Below are positions 1-12,600 of a stretch of DNA of 64,000 nt, piece by piece (position 1 is the stretch's first letter; the number at the start of each line of letters is the position of its first letter). Position numbers and translations under genes: made by a program. The notes under the pieces were generated by a model. It saw only the letters and a list, made by a program, of their open reading frames with translations, was not told where the DNA came from and ran no database searches. Source of the DNA: Phoronis australis (taxonomy: Eukaryota; Phoronida; Phoronidae); assembly GCA_002633005.1 (NCBI GenBank), contig NMRA01000067.1, positions 625,025-689,024 of the forward strand, given 5' to 3'.

Positions 1-418
1 GCAGGTGGTGGTGACCATTTGACTATCAATGTTCTGTTCTTACCCCACTGTGAAACAATATTCTGCGGTGGCTCACTGGGAACTACAAAAGAACATGTGA
101 TATAGACATTCGCTTAAGCATTCTAGATAAAGCAAGTTGTCCAGTAAACAATCAGTGGTTTAGCATGACATTATTTTGACATCATTATGACGTTTTGGAC
201 CCAGGTGACGCCATGTCTGTTCTTATTTCCGGGTCCTATTGCGTCATCTACAGTCATGACAAGTCATAGCTAAACATACAAATAACAGTCAAAGTTGATG
301 TCACGATAACCCTCCTCAGAAATCCATTGCTGTGGATGCAGTGATTTTGAAGGTGTTGAAATCAGAAAACATCACAAAACAAATATATGCCCCCCCCCCA
401 AAGTCCCATTACTCTTAC
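1..418. other. intron after FN3-2 exon (partial)
   Basis: Part of the robo intron downstream of FN3-2. It contains a run of ten C at 390-399. Nothing else recognised; no sign of the FN3-3 exon. Confidence 0.7.
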
Positions 419-638
419 CTCCTTCCAGTGTCCGTGCGATAGCCTTGGTGCTGGCTCGACCAGTGACCGTCCAGAAGAATGGTCGTACATGCACCTCATA
501 GCGTGTGTACACCAGAAGATCACGTAATACAAACTCCATGATATTGTTGGTCGATATACGCTTTTCAAGGTCAGTACTGGAACCCACGGGTTTATACTGA
601 ATCACTATGCCCTCTATGGATGTCTTTGACTTGACAAT
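419..638 (-). CDS. robo: robo exon: remainder of FN3 domain 2
   Basis: 220 bases, phase 0 in and phase 1 out; acceptor actgttacag, donor gtaagagt. It encodes IVKSKTSIEGIVIQYKP, VGSSTDLEKRISTNNIMEF, VLRDLLVYTRYEVHVRPFF and WTVTGRASTKAIARTLEG. YEVHVRPFF with the closing ARTLEG is close to the family's FN3-2 ending. The open phase-1 end shows that at least one more exon (FN3-3 onward) lies left of the window. Confidence 0.92.
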
Positions 639-3600
639 CTGTAACAGTATGCAAGGGAACCTCAGAAACACGGTTCGTTATGGCATAAAAGCACAAAATC
701 CAATTAGTAGTAATTTGAGTTTTTAGTTAACCCATTGACATTACGTATATCAAACGGCTCAAAACCCCTACTCATCTGTCTATACTTAATACATACATTA
801 TTAAGGTAATAAGCTATAAATGAGTTGAACAAACATTCCAGTTCACAGTGTTAACAGGTATAACCCAGCCTACTACTTACAGCTAAATATATCAGGGGTT
901 AAAATAAGTTCATTTCCCACAAGTCACCTTTTTAACAATTTGCACTACGCTTAAATTAGCTTGAAGTCTTAATTTGACCAATGAGAATGCAGTCAGTTTG
1001 ATGTTAGTTTAGTAAAAATGCAGATCTCTGGTTATCTGAGAGATTCATTTTTCCATGTTGATTACGGCTACCCTGGCGTGTGTTTACTATACATGGGATA
1101 ACAGGCATTGATGTGAACGGTCAGTAATAGATCCGTTTTATCTTGGTCATGCAATCACATCCCTTAAGGATTAGCACTGCATAGTCAGTCGTCTCCTCAA
1201 TGAAAGTAAACAAAGAACGGTGCATAGTACACGGTAGCCATGGGAACAGTAATTTTAGAAAATGCTTGACAAGATAACCAGGAATCTGCATTTATACCAA
1301 GGGTGCCATCAAAAATGATTGAGAAACCCCACGATAATGGCTGCAAACATTGTCCCATGAAGCTATATATGAACATAGGCCCACGAATGTACATCTCTTG
1401 GAAGTGTTTGTGGAAATTCCTGGCACACATAACAATAACAGTAGCATGCAGCAGTTATACAAACTTGGTCACTTATGGAGACATACAAGTAAGATCTTAC
1501 CTCCCAACTCACTCTCATGCTGGTGGGTGATACGGCCTTAGCCTCTACCAACCTAATAACACGATTGTTGAGAGTCCGCTGGATAGAAGTGGTCATACCA
1601 GGAGTCAATACAGGCCTGTTGGGATCACCACCTTCACAATAACAGGAAGATCATTAGACAAAGACCCAGGTAAACATCTCCAACTAGGGTAAAAATGATA
1701 GTGGAACTTGACATTTTCAGAGGTTACTACACTACTGCAAATGTTGAACATCTTACTAAATGTTGCTAGGTAACATGTTGTTAGGTAACATGTTGTTAGG
1801 TAACATGTTGCTAGGTAACGCGTTGCTAAATAACAAGTTGCTTGGTAACATATTGCTAGGTAAGCCATGTTAACAGTGAGGTAAATTTTCTAAATATGTT
1901 ATTTTTGTCGAAAATTGATGAAAGGCAATTCCACTTCTATGTCACACTGAGTCCTCAAGTGAAGGATTTAGAAATAATTCCCTTTTTATAACCACGAACA
2001 AAAGGATTAAAGAATGCATTACAATGACAAAAACACAATATATAACTGTTGCAACTGTCAACTAAAATTAGGTCTGTTGAAACCAGCTCACCTTTAGTGA
2101 ATACAGGATCAGATCGTTCACTGGGCAGGCTCTCACCATACGAGTTCCTGGCTTTGACAACAAACACGTAACTCTTACTAGGCACCAGATCCGTGACGGT
2201 GAACCAGGGGTTGCCAACGTCGCCAGATGCTATCTTCCAGCCCTGAAACCAACGGACAACAGGTGTCAAGAGTTAGGGGTGACAATTAACCAAAACCAAC
2301 ACAAAGTGAAATGACAAATACAAATAATTTTAAATAGATGATAGAGTAAAGAAATCTACAATGAAATTCTACAGTTCAGTACAGTTTCTGGGATTTAGGA
2401 CACCGAATGTCAGTTAAGAAAATTGTTGAAAATAGCAGCCAATGCAACACTTTCACGCGCATCATAGTCTGCAACATCAAGGTGAGAGCCTGTTTGTCAT
2501 TGACTGTTATTCTTGAATTTGGGATGACCAATGTGACTGTTCCTAAAATTTGGGACAAGCTCTAATGGTGAGAAGTTACAAAGAGCACAAAGAGATCATG
2601 TTTCGCAAATGCACATGAAACTCAATAAAACAGTATCAAAATGGCGGCATTCGGCCATATTGGAACAGAAATAGTGCCGCCAGCCTCACCTCCCTCAGCT
2701 CATGACTCATGTACTCCACAGTGTACGCTGTGACTGGACTAGTCCCCTCATGTTCATTCTTGTTCCAACGCAGCTTCACCGACGTCCTACTGATGCCGTC
2801 GTCACTAATGACTGGCTTGGACGGGGGAGAAGGCAACTGATTGGGGTCAGCACCACCACCAGGACTTGATGTTCCACGGGCTATAAGTAACAGGGTCAGA
2901 CAAGTGACATCTTGATTGAAACATGAATATAAAACAAGTTGCCATGGTTATTCAAATATTAATATTCAGCTGAAATTCAACACCAGTGAGTATGTTAGTA
3001 AGGTCACAAATAATGTTGTGGAATACATTTTCCAGGAAATTACAAGATAATAAATAATTTCACTTAAAGATTGCTACGAAACATGACTGAATAAACACAT
3101 GAACTCGCAACACAAATTGCAAAATGAGGGTTATATACATCTTTTAAAAATCAACTGTTTTCCATCAATTGTTAATTTTTTCTAGGCCTGGTTTTCCATG
3201 ATCAGTAAAGAACACGCACCTGGAGATATTCCAGAAGAAACCCTTTAGTAATTTAGTATACAGCCAGTGGTATATCACTGAACTTGCTCTTTGCAATGGA
3301 AACCTAACATTCAAAATGTTTTACTACCGCAAACTCCTTCTATTTTCAAAAAGCTCACAAAACCATGGTGGAGTTGACCAACATCAGTAACTAGCATTAT
3401 GTTTGGATAATTCCACACACAAGTCAACTCTGCCCTGCATACTAAGCCTCCAAGTTGCACCTACATGTAACGGTGAGTGTTGCAGAGACTGAGGTCTCTC
3501 CTGATGCACTCTCAGCAGTACACATGTACAGGCCAGCGTCTGATTGGTGGACATCTACAACAGTCAATATAGCAACATTAGCATATGCCACGGCAACAGC

Positions 3601-6600
3601 AGTATGCTCCTTGACAACGTATGGGATGGCGCCATCTGATTGGTGGAGTCTCAAAATGCAAATATGGCAACAATTGCATGCACAAATAGATATACACACA
3701 AGAGGCAAATAGCACATGAGACATGTTCAATCACACGAATAAATGCCTTTTTCATCCTCTATACAGTATTTAGTGTAAGGATTAATTCAAGCAAGTGAGA
3801 AAATGCATCCTTCTCTGTACCATTAATGCTCAAATGAAAATTTTCCTAGTTGTATGACTGAATAATCTGAAGTTCATTTACAAGAACTAAGTTTCTATCA
3901 TGACATTATTGAAAAGGAATAGACCTTTTTGAGATAAGAAGCAGGGTGGATTGTTGTCTCACTTTCTTTGACGTCATGCGGACAACCTGTAGCAAAGCCA
4001 CACACCTTAGGTTGAGTTATGAAACAAGAGGCCGACATTGTTAGGAAATCACCAAGAGGTTTATTTACTAAATAATCCTGCAAAAATTACCCTAAAAAAT
4101 TCCCCTCCTTTTGCCTGCTCACCTGTTATATGCAGCTGACCAGAGCTGAGTACTGTGAACCTGCGGTGCTCTTCATTGATCTGCTGGCCATCCTTTGACC
4201 ATTCAACCCGAGGCTCCGGCTCGCCTGTCGTGTCACAGGGAAGTTTTACCAGCTCACCTGTAGTGACTGTCACATCAGTGGGGCCCACTACGATGACTGG
4301 CGGTGGGCGTGGGTCAAAGTCTACAACAATCCGCCAATCATTAGTTGGACAAGCATCATCCAATAGACACAAATGGTATCGAGTGGTAAACGAAGCAAAT
4401 ATATTTCTAAGAAACCTTACAAACACACAAAAGCTAAATGTTTGTTAAATAAAGTTCATCTCAACGGAGTTTCTTTGTCACTGTTTTGTTTTGTTTTAGA
4501 CTTATTGCAGTCCACAAAGTTTTTCCAAAAAATTGAAGTGACCATAAGCATATTCAAACAGTTTGCCNCATACACACAAGAGGCAAATAGCACATCAGAC
4601 ATGTTCAATCGCACAAATAAATGCCTTTTTCATCCTCTATACAGTATTTAGTGTAAGAATTAATTCAAGCAAGTGAGAAAATGCATCCTTCTCTGTACCA
4701 TTAATGGTCAAATGAAAATTTTCCTAGTTGTATGACTGAATAATCTGAAGCTCATTTACAAGAACTAAGTTTCTATCATGACATTATTGAAAAGGAATAG
4801 AGCTTTTTGAGATAAGAAGCAGGGTGGATTGTTGTCTCACTTCCTTTGACGTCATGCCGACAACCTGTAGCAAAGCCACACACCTTAGGTGGAGTTATGA
4901 AACGAGAGGCCGACATTGTTAGGAAACCAGCAAGAGGTTTATTTACTAAATAATCCTGCAAAAATGCCCCTCAAAAATTCCCCTCCTTTTGCCTGCTCAC
5001 CTGTTATATGCAGTTGACCAGAGCTGAGTACTGTGAACCTGCGATGCTGTTCATTGATCAGCTGGCCATCCTTGGACCATTCAACCCGAGGCTCTGGCTC
5101 GCCCGTCGTGTCACAGGGAAGTTTTACCAGCTCACCTGTAGTGACTGTCACATCAGTGGGGCCCACTACGATGACTGGCGGTGGGCGTGGGTCAAAGTCT
5201 ACAACAATCCGCCAATCATAAGTTGGATTAGCATCATCCAATAGACACAAATGGTATCGATTGTAAACGAAGCAAATATATTTCTAATAAACTTTAAAAA
5301 CACACAAAAGCTTAATGTTTGTTAAATACAGTTAATCTCAACGGAGTTTCTTTGTCACTGTTTTGTTTTGTTTTGTTTTAGACTTATTGCAGTCCACAAA
5401 GTTTTTCCAAAAAATTAAAGTGACCATAAGCATAATCACACAGGTTGCCTTTAAAATCATTCTTTACTGATGCCAATTTTCAATCACTCTCACCAACTGT
5501 TCACACTCACCCAGAACAGTGATGGTGGCGCTGGAAATCACACGACCCACACCACTAATACCGGAGCATACGTAACGACCGGCGTCCTCTTTAGTCACAT
5601 GGGATATCCTAAGAGTGCCACCTTGGGTGACATGGAAACGACCTTGGGGTTGACCTGGGAAGACGTTTAGCTAAAAACAACAATAAAAGATGAAGTGGCT
5701 CGATAAAATCGTATTTAATCCAGATTTGGTAATTTGAAGAATCAAAACTGCAAGTAAAAATTATTAAAACGGATTTGAGTGTCTGAGCGGCAGGAACTGT
5801 ACAACTATTTAACAGTGATATAGAGTTGTTTGCTAAGTAACAGAACTGTCAACACTTTTTTAAAATATACGTCCCAATGAACCAGGTGAACGTATCAGTG
5901 ACTGAACATAATGACCAGTATTGGTCCAACAAGACTGACCACAACAAACAACCATTACGAGGCGGGTGGGCTGAGAGGATAAAGTCTCAAGGTAAGCCTC
6001 ATCATATGACCCAGGGAAACTTAATTCACCATCGTAATTCGTAGCAAAATGTAGGAAGGTTTAAAGCATCACAGATAAATCCTTATAGGTGAAATCCTTA
6101 CACTTTCCGCACTTTCCTTGCGCCATGTGACGGTTGGCTTGGGGTTGCCAGTTACTATACACCTCAATGAGACATTCCTGCCGACAGCCACACTCTTATC
6201 AACCGGGGTTTCAACAAACTCAGGGATGGCTGAAATAAAATAACAGGAAATGTGCATGAACAGCCCACAGCCATTTTCATTATATTTCAAGCAACAATGT
6301 TAAGTTATACAATGTTTCAACATTCACCCACTGAATATCTGCGATTGCTGAGCATCAGCAACTGGGTAATACAATAACTGTGATGCAGAACGCAATATCA
6401 AGACACTGACAGTATCATAGCTTTACCAAGCATTAACATACAATATCATAGCAATATCAACAAAAAATAACACTTCACGTAGCCGAATGCTGTATTCATT
6501 ACAAGTCAGTCGTTTGCCTCAAATTTGGAATGTAGCTTCTGAATACAGTCACCATAATTTCTAAAATGCAATTTGACATTTCCATGTTCATCGCACTGAA

Positions 6601-9600
6601 TGCCAATTTTCCCAGTGTTAACACATCCCCTTACTGATCTCAACCAGAAGCCCATGCCAATACATACAGTGTACAGTAAGCACTGCCTCAGCCTCAGCAG
6701 TGCCCACAGGGTTAGTAGCCAGGCACTTGTAGACACCCTCATCAGACACCTCCGCATCAGTGATCTTCAGACTTCCATCTTGAATACGAGCTCTGAAATC
6801 ATCCGCAATAAACTACATTAATAAGAACTCGTTGAATTAAATTAAAATACACAAAAGTGATCAAAGTTTCATGGTAATGAGCTTGACCAAATTATTAGTA
6901 TCAAGTTTGAATTAATGAAACAAGAAATCCCGATATCAACATTTCCGTTTTGTACGGTAGTGGGCAATAGCCACTTACTGGGGTCCTACATACTCAGCAC
7001 ACGCATACTGTCAGCGCTGCCATTGGTCACCTTACCTGGAACTAAGACCACCGTTATCTTTCTCCCATAGTATCTCCACACGGTCATCATGACTAGAGTC
7101 ACCAGTTCCGGCCACCTGACACATGAACACGGCATCCTCACCGACATTGATCACCCTGTCAGTAGGTTTACGAATGATGCGTGGTTTACCTGGAATATTA
7201 AGACTACGTGTGTACATGGCAAGGTTGAATAGAAGAGTCAGAGATGAATGTGTGGAACAAAGTTATTAACAATGAATTATGTGGATCAAAGACAGAACTC
7301 AAGATGGATTCAAATCACATCGTGTAATACAGTAAAAAGTCCTCAATTTGGTACAACAACAAATGCTAAAACTGGCATTTTTTAGTATTGAAAGATTATG
7401 TTCCAGCAAATGCTCAAAACTGTTCATGTGCAGCGTGTGCAAAGCATGTGAAGAGTAAGATAAATTACTCTCAGTGGTTGTTTTTGTAGAGAATTTTGAA
7501 AAAACGGAATTCCACTTGAGTACCAAATCGAAGATTTTTTGCGGGAAATAAAAAGTCACGTTCATTTAACACACAAATAACTGAACTCGCCTCCAAAAGT
7601 GCACTGACAACACAACATACTGGCAACATTCATCACTAAAATACATTGACTTCTCACAGTCCACATTTCACTCAGCTATACTCAATGGTGTATTGCAAAA
7701 GATAGTACGAAAATTTTCCCCTTATTTCGCACAAAAGTAATTTCCAAAATTGACATTTCCATTTTCAATGGCTGATTACTTTACCACAAATAAAGGAACC
7801 CTTACCAAAATGCATTTTATGGCATCTACACAGTACAAACTATGCTAGTAATAGACTGAATCTTTCTTTGGCCATATTTTTGTAGAGAAATTTGATAAAT
7901 TAAAATTTCACTTGTTTGCCATATTATATGCTAAATAAGTGAAGAATTCCCATACATTAAACATATGCTACAACACCAGCAAACCTGCCAACTTGCACTC
8001 ACCATAGACCTTCAGCTCACCCGGCCTGCTGAACCTCTCCCCGTCAGCGTTCGTAGCCTTACAGACGTAGGTGCCCATGTCACGCCGTGTCACCTCCCCT
8101 ATAACTAGAGAGCCTGTAGTTGCCAGCACCTGTCTCGAGCGTCCCAACTCCACAGGCTCCTTGTTTTTGTACCAGGAGATCTCCGGTTGTGGGCGACCAC
8201 GCGGAGGAATGCATGACAACTCTACACGACTACCCAGCTCAGCATTGGTGAGGTCCTCTGGGTTCAGCTGGAAGTCATCACGAATAACTGAAACATAACG
8301 AGAGAATTATGTCAGCGATGATAGACAGAGTGTTCACCTGGGAAATTATCACGTGTTAAACACTGCATGGAAAGGTGGTCTACTTCCAAGAGTGAAGAGA
8401 TGCAAAAGACATGGTTTGTACCACATTGTGCAATAATTCCAATGTCACTAAAAACAGATTACGGTAAAAATTCTCCACTTTGGAACAGTAAAAATTCTCC
8501 AGGATGCACCAAACATTGTGTTGGCAGCTATTTTCCATGATAACAGCCACGTCTATTTTGCAGACTCCGTCCATAAAAAATACAGTGTCCAAAATTTGAG
8601 AATTATGATGACGTCAAAATCGACCGTGTCCCAATCAAGAAAATTCAATTTCTGTTGGAATTTTTTAGTACAAAATTAAAAGAGTGTCCAAAATTGGAGA
8701 ATATTTACAGTAACTGTACTTCTTGCTCACATGAACACCATCTGTTCTCATTCAGTTAATTAACTTGTAATGGAGACTGTATTTAATAACGGGTCACAGT
8801 GATAGCCAATATCATAGATGTTCAGCAAATAGACTCCATAATGGTTTAATACACAGTTTAGCTCATAGTCTTAGGGTTAGAACAACTTTACAATGAGAGA
8901 GAGAGAGAGAGAGAATCAAACTTTATTTTCTAAATCATCTAAAAACATACAGTGTTACTTGACTGGGTGGCCAGCAAAGGCACGGGCTGCTATTAGCTGA
9001 CCACCGAGTAACAATAAATTAAACAGATATTAACAATTAAGAAGAACAATATAGATAACAACAAAAAAGTGTACAGTGAAATAAAATACAACGCAAGTTT
9101 ATCTAAAAACGTAAATGAAATGTATTTTACGAAGATTTGTGCTGGAGTGTCGTAGTAATGATGAAGGGTAAGTGTCAATGGTACAATAGAAAGTCACGTT
9201 GACTAAAACTAGGAATTTCTTCAAAACATTATACCACCATCGGAGGATATGCATCTGTTAAACTTTAATTAACCTGCAGTTAATGGACGTTTCTGGTTGA
9301 CACACCACGCGACATGCACACACGATGGCATCGGTGCAAACAAAAGAACATTCCGTCGCTTTAGGACTACATTAATTTACAGTAAAAGCATTGTTAATTG
9401 GATTTCAAAAATGAATGTTGATGACATATCAATTTGACTCCAGGGAGAGATACGAGGCTAGTTGAAATGGCAAATTTTACACGTGATAGATTTCATTTCA
9501 ACCACAATTTACATCACAGAACGCACTACAAGAACACAGCCCATCTGGCACAGTATTTTATGTGAAAACTGAAACAATTATTAAGAATACCATGGAAAGG

Positions 9601-12600
9601 AATTTAAGTCAGGTCCTAAAAGTATATACCACAACTGAAATTCAAAAATTGTTAGTTTTAGCAATCAGAGAAATAAAAATTGATCTATTTTTATTAATAA
9701 ATCCAGCAAACCCCTACGCTGTTCGTTACAGACCACTTTTAATTCTGGAATCAAAATTTCATTATTCGGTAACTTTAGCACAGCTGGATTGACAAATTTT
9801 AATATAAATAGCATTCGCTATAATTATTTTTCATTGAATATCTGAGTGACACATTGAACCGAGCGAATGAATCACGGGCAGTAGATTGGTTGATCAAGAA
9901 CTGTAGATTGGTAGACAAAGGGGAATCTGATGATATTCCGAAATAATGGTTTGACTAACTGGTAAACAAATACTAATAATAAAACCAGTAATATCATTAC
10001 AATATGACACGACATTAGTCATGACACATATACAATATGATGGTGATAGTTACGTAACAGACATTAGTTCTCATGTACTCTATCTTATCTCATTAGTGTT
10101 CCATTCAACACTATACATACGGATGGAGGCCATCAAAATTTAAAATTGCATTTCACCTGAGTTAAGCTAGCCAAAATTTGAAAATCAAATTATACCTTTC
10201 ACTTTCAGTGTCATAATGTGCCTCACCAGGACAGGATTCTACCTCCGTTACCAGCAAGAATATTGACAACATCAGCCACTCAAGAAAACGCTTCAGAGTT
10301 TATCTGAGTTGGCCAACTTTAAAATTACATTTCGAAAACGACATATGTAAGCATTGCTCGTGGTTTGAGAAGGTAACGGGATTGGAGTTTATGGAATATT
10401 AAGAAACTGGTTTTACGAGAGTAAAAGGCTGGTAATTCGATTCTTGTTTCTTAGTCAGCAAAACAAGACAAAATGCTGCTTCGATAGTTCAATAAAAAAA
10501 CTGGCATGCAAACAACACTAGTATGACATTGTTGAATTTAGACAGTTTTAAATTACCTTTGGCTTTTCAAGTCTTAAAATTTTGCATTTTGATATTCAGT
10601 GAATACAAATTTGAAAAAAGTAGAAGTAAAAAAACTTGTTTTCTGTTGCAACCAATGAGGCATCCCTGGCACCAATGTGACATTTGCCTAGACTAACAAG
10701 AACCCATCTCTAATTAGCTTAATGATAGGACTCCTATTGAAAATGCATTAATTTCATTGCTTTATGTCAGTTATGTTTTAACAGCTTTAATTATAATTAC
10801 GGTTTAATGATTTCCTTACAATGGCTTTAGTAAATATTTTGCTGGATTTTGTATATCTATAATTTATTTTAGCATTTTGGATTTTACTTAAACAATATGG
10901 TCTTGTAGTGACTCAACTAAATGGTATGTGAATTGAAAAAGTTAATTTTTTTCTGAAAATCTGGTATGAATTCTCACTACGTTACCATATCCATTACATT
11001 AAGACATATTTTAAAAAATTGGGGTTTGGCACCACTTGTATCAGAAATTTAAAAAAATAATAAAAACTCAATGTTTGAAAGTTCAGTCAATGGAAGTGCA
11101 TTTACTTTACGGTAATTCTCTACTTATTTGTACAAAAATAATCAAAATTGTCATTTTCCATTATTGAAATGTTGCTCAGATAATGGAAATTTTACTTAAA
11201 AGTTGTGGCATCTACACCGTATAAACCTAAAAGACAAACATTTTCTTAATCTTTATTTTTGAGAAGATTTCACAAAATGGAATTTTATTCGTTGGTCATA
11301 TCATGCGCTATGTGAAGAAGAATTGTCGTACTCAGTCTGCTGGCTACAACAGATAACTGGTATCTGGTCACGAAGCAATAAGTCTTCTTTCCTTAATAGT
11401 TAAGACAAATCCTAAGCAGCTTTCATGACAAATACAGAAGTCAATACTACAACGGAGACAAATAACTATAGGGATTTGTAAAGTCAGTGCCAGGATTCCT
11501 CAGCTGAGCTAATTATTTGGCAAGCTATTAATTTGGAGTTTAGAAAGTCCTGCCTTTACTGAGTCATCCTTTTTGAAACATGAGGGGATGACAGAGACGA
11601 GATTTATGAAGACGAGGGATAAGCTAAAATGAATCTCTTTCAATCTGACAGCCATAGTACAATTTTAAGCGGCTATAAACCCACGCTTGGTCCAAGAAGT
11701 AATTCTTTTATCTAAACAACTTACCACTATCAAATTGGTCTCAATTTGTTCCTTAGTAAGTGATTTTTGTGTTTGCAAAGAACTGACACTGTCATTCCTC
11801 AATACCATAGTCAGTGTTATTTGTAGAGTTTGTTATCAAGAAAGTATTTGGATATATTACCAACAGGAATAAGCCGGTATTGAACATCTTGAGGACTACT
11901 TAGGTACCCCCTCTACCAACGCTCAGCAGAGTTTCCACGCAACAAGGCTGCCGCCAGTGTCAAGCTGAAAGTACCCTAATGAGACAAGAGCCTTTCTGCA
12001 TGTCAATCAGCTGCAGTAACCTAATGACATCAGAACCAAGATGGTCACTTGCACTCAATTAGGAAAAAATTTCACTGAAAGCTGAAATTTTAATTTCTCT
12101 TTTTATATTATAATCCACAAAATTTGAGGAAACCTCTGGGCGCTCACAACAAGGTAAGGAGGTTTTGAAAACTGATAAAATGGCAATTAATTTTGTCCAG
12201 TATTGGTTAGATTTTAGCGTACCTTGTTACCATGGCAACTTGTGCTGGACACAACATAAATCCTACTGACCTCCTTATTGCCTAGAGCCACATACTTATC
12301 ATCACTTTTTCAACAAATCCTATCAAAATATACGGATCAGAGACTGGTTAATAATTGAGGGGAAGGTGGCATCAAATTACCATCTTCAGCAAGTTTAAAT
12401 TGCTTCAATCAGATTGCGGCCTCTTGCTCATGTTTAATTCAATGTCGAGCTTACCCTGAAGAGCGATCAAGAATAGTCGCAAAGGAATTGTCATCAGACA
12501 GAGAGAGAGAGACATCAGTGCAAAACACTTGAACAATTATAGACTTAAGAGAGGCACCAAGCAAGACTACGTGGAAATATTTCGACAGGAATTGTGGAAA

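Larger units (their letters stand above)
3692..5449. repeat. direct duplication of about 0.88 kb around a one-base gap
   Basis: Sequence from about 3692 to 4566 repeats from 4568 to about 5449 with a few per cent substitutions and small indels. The first copy stops exactly at the N (ending gtttgcc), and the second begins exactly after it (starting catacacacaagagg). Contigs joined at this N would overlap by the whole duplicated length, the pattern left when two heterozygous contig ends are not merged. A true tandem duplication remains possible. Confidence 0.85.

Noticed and set aside
372-8219. Plus-strand open frames opposite the Ig and FN3 exons
   Set aside because: They are antisense shadows of the robo exons.
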